In this document: positions 33,300 through 40,187 of the stretch, piece by piece
Layout: each line of letters opens with the position of its first letter
Numbering within the stretch: position 1 is the first letter of the stretch
Source: Gnetum montanum
Taxonomy: Eukaryota > Streptophyta > Gnetopsida > Gnetales > Gnetaceae
Length of the DNA: 40,187 nucleotides
Assembly (NCBI GenBank): GCA_015680685.1
Contig: MNCI01030018.1
Span: 66,892-107,078 of the forward strand
Direction: 5' to 3'
Made by a program: the position numbers and the translations under genes
The notes under the pieces: model-generated
The model's database searches: none
What the model saw: only the letters and a program-made list of their open reading frames with translations
Told to the model about the DNA's origin: nothing

Positions 33300-34470
33300 T
33301 TAGATGAATAGTTTGCATTGGATTCAGGAGTGCCTACTAATAAACAATGGGTACGCATGTCAGAATTTTTTCTGAAATTTTGTATATATAATAATAATAA
33401 GGCTCTTGTTAATATCAACACTTCGGTTACTGTTGGTCATGGCTTCAACAATTCAATGATTGTGCCACTGCATATGCATACTTCTCTATTTACAAACTCA
33501 TGTTAATCTTCTTTGCATATATTGACGTACTATTTAAAACATGGAATGACTCAGCTTTTAGTGAAGAGAGAGAATTTGTAATGAAATTTTGTATATATAC
33601 ATTGAAATGACCACCTTGACATGCCTCGTATTATTCTTGCATTTTTCTTGATGTCTGTTTTGAATCGTGTAGGAAAATCTTTTTCAAAAAATTCTATAAT
33701 ATAATATACAGTTATCAATATCGTAGATTTCAATAGTAGTAGTGAACATTTATTCATATAGTGATTATAATACCTATGGCAACAACGAACATTTATAAGG
33801 ATGATAATATAATATCATTAGCGAGTTAAATACTAAATAGCAATAGATATTGTTACATTTTTTAAAAAATAGTTCAGTATTATGGATGATAGTCAAATAA
33901 TTTAACAGGTTGGAAACTTCAAAGAATTAGGTGAAAAATGTTCACAAGGAAAGGATTGGATATGGCATGGCATGGCTAGGCAGGTAGGACAGGGGATCCA
34001 ATAATTAGAAAATTCACTTTGAAAATCATTATTTTTTTATTGAAATGCAAATAATAAAAAAGTAGGGTGACTTAACTTAGATCAGTAAAAATTATAATGG
34101 CACCACTGTTTTTTTATAATATTATTTTTATTCTAGGGTCCCTATGCTATCGGTGAACATTTAATCTGCGATTAATCCTTGTTTTAAAAAAACATTATTT
34201 ATTATTGCTATTAACTAGGCATTGTAGAAAATAGTAATTAATGTTAAACCTTATCAGGTGCAAACAACTAATTTTTACTTTTAGGATTAGGTTATATTTA
34301 AAAACATATTGGGTGCCATAGGTTTTTTTTTTTTAAAATAACTAATTTTTATTTTTAGGTTTGGGTTATATTTAAAAAAATATTAGGTGCCTTAAATGTT
34401 TTTTAAAAAATAACTAATTTTTTATTTTTAGATTTGGGTTTTATTTAAAATCTAATACAACCCATAATAC
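33300..34470. other. AT-rich stretch upstream of the helicase pseudogene
   Basis: No gene recognised. It contains the 72-75-bp tandem repeat described separately. Short open frames are AT-driven. Confidence 0.5.
34265..34455. repeat. Tandem repeat, period 72-75 bp, about 2.5 copies
   Basis: aactaattttta-type starts at 34265, 34340 and 34412, each followed by taggnttnggttatattta. The first two units continue into a ggtgcc block; the third stops before it. Confidence 0.85.
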
Positions 34471-34477
34471 TATATAA
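34471..34477 (+). promoter_or_regulatory. TATA box candidate for the helicase pseudogene
   Basis: TATATAA 34 bases before the ATG at 34505; a second TATAAATA lies at 34491-34498, too close to the ATG to be the main one. Confidence 0.35.
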
Positions 34478-34504
34478 GGATTCTCATTCCTATAAATACA
34501 AATC

Positions 34505-36010
34505 ATGCAAGGTGATAGAGAGCGTGAGTTAAACCGAGCGAGACAACAATGTCTCAGAGATCAAAGAAGAGAAGCTCAGCAAGGGGGAGATCCTTTGAAG
34601 TTGCAAAGAATGGAACAAGATTGCTTATGTTAAAGAATGCGTCGAGCAAAAATGCAGCAACAACAGGTGGAAGGAAGTGAGGTTTGTAGATGATTTTTTT
34701 TTATTTTAGATAAAATTCATTTAATGTCTGATTTAATAAAGCTAAATATATTAGATCACTTTGTATAGTAATGTTTCACAGAATGGAAGGGATCACAGAC
34801 AAGGACAAGGAAGACGTCGTGGATGTGGACAAGGACAAGGACAAGAACACATAGATGAACAGGAAAATCATTTAGTAGTCATTCCTATTGATGAAAATGT
34901 TCATTAGCCTCAATTGCATTAAGAAGTTATTTCACATATAGGATGTGGTCGTGGTCATGGTCGTGGTCGTGGATGTGCTCGTGGACATGGTCATGGTCGT
35001 GGATTTGGTTAGATGTATTCAAATAATGATGATTTGATGGTCGAAGATGAATTACTTATAAATCCTATAGAGATTGTTACTATAGAACAAAAACATGCAC
35101 AAGGGCGTGAAAGACAAGAACGCTTTAGACAACGAAAAAGACAAGCAGAAGTGGTAGTGGCAGAAATGTTAGATTTAGTTGCAAGACTTGATCAGGAATA
35201 GGCTCAACCAAGATTGCGAATGGAACATCAACAAATATCTTCTGAACATATGAACAATCAAGTATCTTATCCAAACGAGAAGGAAAGATGACTGATGAGG
35301 ATTATGACTTTTTAAGCTTGAGAATGCAACTTCCATCAACATCGGATAGGCGAGATGGATTCGAGGATTTTGTGCATTTGTTTGATACAAAGGATACAAT
35401 GCATATGCATAATAAAAAAATATTGCTCAAAATGCAGAAGCCAGTTGCATGGTGCATAGTAGATAGAAAGAAAAATGGTATGAAATTTTTGAATGATTCA
35501 GAAGGAGAATTGGACCGAGTAGTGTTCATTTGTGAGGATGCAAGGGTTATGCTCATTGTTAATCTATGGCTAGAATCAAGATTGATTAATGATGCATGTG
35601 GAGTCACTAAGAAAATAATATATAGTCCACACTGTCAACCTCCACAGTTGCCATCGTATGTCATCATTGAGTTTGAATCCTATATTGGAGTACTGTATGA
35701 TAATGAGCATCCTCGACAAGTACACATTCCACCAATCATACGTGAAGGATCTTGCCAACTACCACTTAGATTAGCATGAGCTTTAACGATACATCAGTCA
35801 CAGGGAATGACATTGGAGAAAGCATGTATAGATGTTGGTAGCAAAGAAACAATAGGTCTTACATTTGTGGCACTATCTCGAGTGAGGAGTATTGACAGTT
35901 TGAAGATATTCCCTCCAATCTCCAAAGAAAGATATATCAAGATATTTAAGGCTTTGCACCTTCAAAGTAGATTAGATGAAGAGCAATGCATTAAATCTAA
36001 TAAAGAATGA
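34505..36010 (+). pseudogene. PIF1-like (Helitron-type) helicase pseudogene with large internal deletion
   Basis: Exon 1 (34505-34681) starts MQGDRERELNRARQQC and is Arg/Gln-rich. A GT-AG intron of 100 bp (34682-34781; GAG/GTTTGT, TTTCACAG) precedes exon 2 in the same phase. Exon 2 continues with Gly/Arg/Gln repeats (GRGHGRGRGRGC near 34950) and an ERQERFRQRKRQAE block. After stops and a frame change near 35285, a 163-codon frame gives the PIF1 C-terminal half: ARVMLIVNLWLESRLINDAC, LPSYVIIEFESYIGVLYD, QLPLRLA, a TGA where Trp is usual, TIHQSQGMTLEKA, TFVALSRVRSIDSLKI, ending at 36010. The Walker A/B part, and the Rep domain expected in a Helitron RepHel protein, are absent, so it cannot unwind DNA. 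A non-Helitron PIF1 relative is possible. Confidence 0.82.
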
Positions 36011-36316
36011 TCTCATTCTTTTTTGTCAACTAATTTTTACCATTTTAAATGTTAGAACATTTGTAACTATACATTTTCAATTATGCAAGTTTGTACATTG
36101 ATCATTTCTGCTGTATTACAACATGTTTATAATCATTCAATAAAGCATTCCATGGTCTTATAATATTTTTATTTGTTATATTTAAATCACCGCTGCAGCA
36201 GATGACTTGCAATCACTAACTTAGTTATATATTTATAATATATATCTATACAAAATTAGAACAAGAGTTCTGTACCTTATTTTTCCTAAGGATGGGTTTT
36301 CTGAAAAAAAAAATTT

Positions 36317-36411
36317 CATCAATTAGTGTATCCTCTCACTCTTGGCCGAATTTGCATTATATATCAAAAACAACAAATTTGGCCGAGGGTGAGAACATAC
36401 ACTAATTGATG
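36317..36411. repeat. Long near-perfect hairpin (inverted repeat)
   Basis: Arms 36317-36354 and 36374-36411 (38 bases each) pair with four mismatches, with a 19-base loop. Pairing extends a few bases further out with one bulge. Outer sequence is catcaattagtgtat, inner sequence is tggccgaatttg. No terminal motif of a known MITE is recognised. It could be a small foldback transposon or a hairpin transcript precursor. Confidence 0.9.
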
Positions 36412-36639
36412 GAAATGAGTAATAAATTTTCACTCATTTACTTTTAAAAAACATGTAAAGTAAACTACTCTAATAAAGGTTAGGTTTTGTCCATCTACCT
36501 ACTTTTAATAGGATAAACATTGAGCCTAAATTTTAAAATTGAACATAAAATGTCAAGTAATTTTTACATGTCTTCTCTCCTCAGGCAGAAATAAAATGTT
36601 AAATTATTTATGTTGCACCAGGTATTCCTTCACTATTTA

Positions 36640-37764
36640 ATGGTCTCTTTCCTTGCCCGGCCCCAAACAGCACAGACGCGCACAGCTTCTGTTGCAATAT
36701 AATTTATCTGTTGAACTCAAATATCCATCATCCTTCAACATACTCATGTCGAACCAGGCAAGGTGCAGAATCACCAAAGCCAAAGGTGCCATTATTACAG
36801 GAAAGGCAAGAAGGCCCAAAGTTAACACGTGTGCGGCATATTTGCAGAAGAATTGTTGTTCTACTCAGAGGAGGAGGCAGCAGCAAATCCAAATCTTCTT
36901 CTTCTGCACCTCCTTGTGCTCCTGCTGCACCATTTAGTCGCCGCTATTGACCTTATCTGGGCCACCATCATGGACAATAAAAAGCTCTCCAAGGAATTCC
37001 AGGCATCAAATAAGAGAAAATCACTGAATCTTTGCTGCAGTGCCCCAGAATTAATCGGAGATTCGATGAAGGCTTCTGCTAAACTGGTGTAAAATATTTG
37101 GGCAACTGCCCATGCATGGCAGCCCTTCTGCTGACACTTACCGTTCGTTTCCCGGTAACTGCCATGCAAACGGCAAAAATAATGTTGGAAACGTCTAAAT
37201 CGGCAATATCAGATCTCTGACTCACGCCACTTGGCAACTTGCCTTACCCAGAAAATGAAGAGGCGACGGGATCATTTACCTGAGTTTCTTGCTGCCATTA
37301 CCTGCACGTCGTACCTCAAAACAGCAATTACGGGAAACCGAAGAATAGACGTCGTGGTATGGTGGCTTAAAGTCATCACCGCCACCTTCATTTGTGCCGA
37401 AATTGGCAAATTCCTGGTTGGTTCTCAGGATTTTCCTTGTGGCCGTGATGCCCGCCGACGAGCAGCAGTCGTGGTTTGAGAATGTGAGGCTCTGAGATTC
37501 CTTTGGGAAGTCCCAGGAAGAGGCGACAACCGGTCTTGGATTTGGACCAAAATCGTGTTCGGTGGTGGTGGTGTTGCAGGCGTAGCGCTGTTTCGTATCC
37601 CGTGGCTGCTGGCAAATTTGAGCCGTTTGCAGGACAGATGCAGAGGTGGTGAGGTGGCAACCTTTGGCCATGTGCGTGGGTCATGTCCAGGAGCGGCGTC
37701 GTCAATGTTTACGTGGGCCTGCCACACAATGTTCTCCGGGGGGGTCGTTAAGGTGATGTGCTAG
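36640..37764. other. GC- and CpG-richer island of unknown identity
   Basis: Base composition shifts sharply from the AT-rich surroundings, with many CpG (for example gcggcgtcgtc near 37692). Open frames overlap on both strands (plus 36653-36937, 36829-37092, 37231-37479; minus 36861-37169, 37276-37671), none with a family motif I recognise. Retained CpG suggests sequence that was not heavily methylated: a gene-associated region, or a recent arrival. I cannot choose the coding strand. Confidence 0.4.
37680..37738. repeat. 59-bp direct repeat, first copy
   Basis: Identical to 38368-38426 (gtcatgtccaggagcggcgt... ending gttctccg). The two copies bracket the LINE fragment at 37980-38365 plus about 240 bp of unassigned sequence. 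Confidence 0.95.
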
Positions 37765-37979
37765 CTGGAGAAGAAAAATTAAATCCAAAACCTTAACAGA
37801 GCCCAATGTTGCAAGTTGACCCCCCAGTCAACCTGCAACAAGACAAAAGCTTATCGCACCCCCTGGGACGACAGCTGAAGAAGGAGATCAAGACATCTAA
37901 TTCAAAGAGAATTCAGTTGGAAAAGGTAATATTATTGAGAAAGCCTAGTTCGCGACATTGAAGTTGGACATTTCCAACA

Positions 37980-38365
37980 ATAGAGCATTTCATACCGTAG
38001 TCAAATTCGTTGTAGTTTGTGTTATGATACCAAGCATCTAGACGACATTTCCAAATAAAGAAGATAATCTCAAATAGGAGGATTTTCCAGGCTTTTTGAA
38101 GGTGACGGTTAACACAATCATCTTGAAGGATACATTGAGGAAAACTAAGAGAATGATTAGGAAGGAAGACTTGGAGAGATTTACACCATTGCCAAATGTA
38201 TTGAGAGAATGAGCAATCCCAAAAGACTGTTGAAAAGAATCATCCGCTTTACAAATGGGGCATTTAGGATGATCAATTCCTAAAAAAAGAAGCCTATAAG
38301 GACCAAAACAAAAAACGATGCTTAGGTTGAGCCTTGGAAGTCCAAATCCGACGAAAAATAGTTTT
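37980..38365 (-). pseudogene. LINE ORF2 zf-RVT fragment, minus strand
   Basis: The minus strand from 38365 reads FRRIWTSKAQPKHRFLFWSL, stop, then HPKCPICKADDSFQQSFGDC, then SFSQYIWQWC, and further on WKILLFEIIFFIWKCRLDAW. This is the zf-RVT zinc-binding block and the IWxxR-type motif after it, as at 690-960 but in the other orientation and from a different family. It breaks off at the N at 38366. No poly(A) tail is visible at the low end. Confidence 0.78.
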
Positions 38366-38367
38366 NA

Positions 38368-38426
38368 GTCATGTCCAGGAGCGGCGTCGTCAATGTTTAC
38401 GTGGGCCTGCCACACAATGTTCTCCG
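38368..38426. repeat. 59-bp direct repeat, second copy
   Basis: Exact copy of 37680-37738, starting two bases after the single N at 38366. After it the sequences differ (acgctcagg here, ggggggtcg there). Confidence 0.95.
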
Positions 38427-38536
38427 ACGCTCAGGTCATGTTATCTATTTATAATGTGGACTGTCGCTTGTAAAATAAAATAATAGTGCCTGGTTGTGTT
38501 TTATGGGTTACGTTGCGGTTCCTATGTCAGTTTATA

Positions 38537-38556
38537 ATATATATATATATATATAT
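38537..38556. repeat. AT microsatellite
   Basis: Ten AT units on the plus strand. Confidence 0.9.
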
Positions 38557-38656
38557 TAAGGTCAACATATTAAAGTTACCTTATTTTAAATAAAATAAAA
38601 TAAACATTTAATATTCTGTGGTGGTTTGGCGTTCACTTTTGTTGTTTTGTGTGCAG

Positions 38657-38768
38657 GTTTCAACGGAATGTGAGGAGGCAGAATGTAAGGCAGCACCAGA
38701 GGAAGGGGCAGGGAAATCAGAACTGATAAAGCCTTCCTCACAGTCAAGGGGGATTTCTTTCAGTCTAG
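38657..38768 (+). CDS. Possible internal exon of an unidentified gene
   Basis: Preceded by a T-rich stretch and GTGTGCAG, followed by CTAG/GTAAGG, a good plant acceptor and donor. The 112 bases stay open in one frame, VSTECEEAECKAAPEEGAGK then SELIKPSSQSRGISFSL, acidic then Ser-rich, unlike its AT-rich surroundings. No family is recognised. The open frame runs through the donor to 39109 across a 42-bp tandem repeat, so it may instead be an unspliced or chance frame. An upstream exon could lie in the island at 36640-37760, but none was found. Confidence 0.3.
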
Positions 38769-38799
38769 GTAAGGAAGTCTCAAGAATCCTTTCTCTGGA

Positions 38800-38883
38800 T
38801 TTTGTTGAATTAGTTTTGGAGGTTCTTCCAAAAGCAGTCCATTTTGTTGAATTAGTTTTGGAGGTGCTTCCAAAAGCAGTCCA
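38800..38883. repeat. 42-bp tandem duplication, in frame
   Basis: Units 38800-38841 and 38842-38883 (ttttgttgaattagttttgg...) differ at one base. In the open frame they encode FVELVLEVLPKAV twice. Confidence 0.95.
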
Positions 38884-39202
38884 ATCAAGAGTTGCAAATG
38901 AATCAGAAAGATGCATACCTGTTGGAGGTGTGCTTCCTAGAAGCATGGGCAAACAAGCATGCACAAGAGGTCATCCAATCTATAGACAACATCCAGGGCT
39001 GTGTGTTGAACTTAGTCTTTGTTGTAACCATTTTTTTCAATTGCTATTCAAAAGGCTGAGAGTTTCAATCTCTGTTGTGTGTTATTTTTCCCAAAAGAAA
39101 TACCTTTAAATAGAAACCCTTAAACCTTTTCGTTTATATTACAGGTTCATGTTATTTTATTTTAAGTTATTGATCATCTTGTACACTCATTCCTAAACTA
39201 GT
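38884..39202. other. No recognised gene; possible LTR-like sequence
   Basis: tgttggaggtgtgcttccta at 38923 has the TGTTGG start common in plant copia LTRs and the stretch has an LTR-like feel, but no matching end or partner copy is present in the window. Confidence 0.2.
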
Positions 39203-39345
39203 TGTTGATACGTGAATTTTAGACATACCAACACCTCGGAAAAACTTGTTTTATAAGACTATCGCCTAGGGTCTCTCCTAGGGTGTCTCCTATATAGGTA
39301 CAAAACCTGAGAATAGTCTAACCTAGAGAGGGCTATGCGATATTT
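39203..39345 (-). repeat. Truncated third copy of the element A LTR edge
   Basis: tgttgatacgtgaattttag at 39203 begins like 5543 and 12400. It then runs parallel through aaaaacttgtttt, gactatcgcctaggg, gagaatagtct and agagagggctatg before similarity ends near 39345. Only about 140 of 1,700 bases remain. Confidence 0.75.
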
Positions 39346-39440
39346 TGAAAACAATAAAACAAGAAAAATTATTCAGAATTAATTAAATATTTTTTTTAAA
39401 TTTTAGAGTATAATAAATAATCCAAAAAAAATTCAAATTT
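39346..39440. other. AT-rich junction
   Basis: Low-complexity A/T sequence between the truncated LTR and the repeat-rich end; nothing recognised. Confidence 0.5.
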
Positions 39441-39619
39441 TTCTAGGTCTTGCTACTGTGTTGCCCGTCCATTGTTGAAGCTACCATAATGTTGCCCGTA
39501 GTCGCCACGCTAGATGAGGAAAGAGAAGGCTTGATGGTTCTGTGTAGTGTAGCAACTGCCTGCAACATGTCAGCCTTCGTCAACTGTTCATCACTAACAA
39601 AGAAAGATGTTGTTGCTGT

Positions 39620-39845
39620 TGCTAGAGAGAGAAGCCATTGTCTGCCAGCTTTTGTCAGCTGTGTGTGCAGAGAGAAGAACCTCACGCATTCATAGATCCC
39701 ATGGCTGCCACACTGTCTGTGTATGTTTGCGTGTGTCATTCGTCTCTATTAGCCACGTGTGAAGAGAGAAGCGACCATCAACCACCTTTTCAAGCCGTGC
39801 ATGGAGAGAGAAGCCATTGTCAGCCACCTTTTGTCAATTGTAGTT
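39620..39845. repeat. Irregular repeats around an AGAGAGAAG core
   Basis: agagagaagccattgtctgc (about 39625), agagagaagaacctcacg (about 39671), agagagaagcgaccatcaac (about 39762) and agagagaagccattgtcagc (about 39805) recur, two of them followed by cttttgtca. CpG content is moderate. Confidence 0.6.
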
Positions 39846-40187
39846 GTCGCTATTGGGTGTGTATGGCTGCTGTGTGCTAGAACTAGTTTGCATCAAGACT
39901 AATGAGAAAAAGAAAAAAAAAGAAAACCGTCATTCTATGGTTGTTGTTGTTGCAACGCACATTATTGTAGACAAGTCGTCGTTGTTCCATACCATCGCAT
40001 GTTGTAGACATGCTACTAGCCATTGTTGTTGTCAAAGAAGAGAATCTACCTCTCGTGCATGAGAGATTGCCACTGAGAGAGACTTGCCACCATGCACTAT
40101 TACCAACGAGAGACAAAGCGTAGCACGCTGCCCATCACCTGTGACGATACGCGATTTGCACTAGGCCACGATATCGCGTCTTCTCCT
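39846..40187. other. Window end without recognised gene
   Basis: Contains an A-rich run at 39908-39924 and further gagagatt/gagagac words near 40060-40115 that resemble the repeat just before it. No coding motif is seen on either strand. Confidence 0.4.

Noticed and set aside
36829-37092. Open frame starting MCGIF, like the start of class II glutamine amidotransferases
   Set aside because: Only the first five residues match; nothing after fits the family and the context AG before the Met looks intronic.
37276-37727. Several overlapping minus-strand frames of 100-131 codons
   Set aside because: High GC alone lengthens open frames here; none shows a domain and no start or splice context favours one.
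38038-38415. 125-codon minus-strand frame across the N at 38366
   Set aside because: It joins the 59-bp repeat to the LINE fragment through an N; only the LINE part has family motifs, in a frame that shifts.
1-40187. CRISPR arrays, bacterial operons, riboswitches, tRNA or rRNA genes
   Set aside because: No spacer-repeat pattern, cloverleaf or rRNA sequence was seen, and the gene content is plant nuclear.

Overview
The window reads as nuclear DNA of a seed plant with a large, repeat-rich genome. The signs are LINE, Ty3/gypsy and PIF1-helicase (Helitron-type) remnants, a broken chalcone-synthase-like gene, and LTR retrotransposons in which reading frames survive over hundreds of bases but are dotted with nonsense codons. 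Old elements decayed mainly by point substitution fit a gymnosperm, but that is inference; nothing fixes the species. I see no intact host gene. The sequence is a gapped assembly: N runs or single Ns lie at 417-418, 12160, 20894, 21899, 22783-22971 and 38366.

Layout. 1-1110 (+) is the 3' part of a LINE ORF2 (reverse transcriptase thumb, then zf-RVT). 1105-2280 (+) is a second broken reading frame of unknown function. 2281-5542 is AT-rich with a 118-bp tandem duplication and one possible relic exon. 5543-14126 is element A, a minus-strand gypsy retrotransposon with LTRs of about 1.7 kb, a gag-protease part and a rearranged, mostly deleted pol. 14560-15062 (+) is a chalcone-synthase-like pseudogene. 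15063-17082 holds no recognised gene. 17088-22306 is element B, a minus-strand LTR retrotransposon with a perfect 5-bp target duplication and only gag. 22312-23711 and 32228-33010 hold helicase fragments, including a tandem array of roughly 400-bp units. 23712-32227 is element C, a degenerate but nearly complete gypsy element (gag-PR-RT-RNaseH-INT, Tat/Athila-like integrase) lying between the two parts of that array. 34505-36010 (+) is a longer PIF1/Helitron helicase pseudogene whose C-terminus is homologous to the array units. 36317-36411 is a long near-perfect hairpin. 36640-37760 is a GC- and CpG-richer island of unknown origin; 37980-38365 (-) is a second LINE zf-RVT fragment bracketed by a 59-bp exact direct repeat; 38657-38768 is a possible exon; 39203-39345 is a truncated third copy of the element A LTR; the end is an irregular GAGAGAAG-type repeat.

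Relations. Elements B and C share LTR termini (TGATGAG...CTCATCA), an internal LTR motif pair, a primer-binding site starting TGG, a gag Cys motif and a long non-coding 3' spacer. B therefore looks like a pol-less, gag-only (TR-GAG-type) relative that would depend on a C-like element. In-frame stops in the best preserved relic are mostly TAG, then TGA, and rarely TAA. This is what deamination of methylated CAG (CHG) and CGA (CG) would leave.
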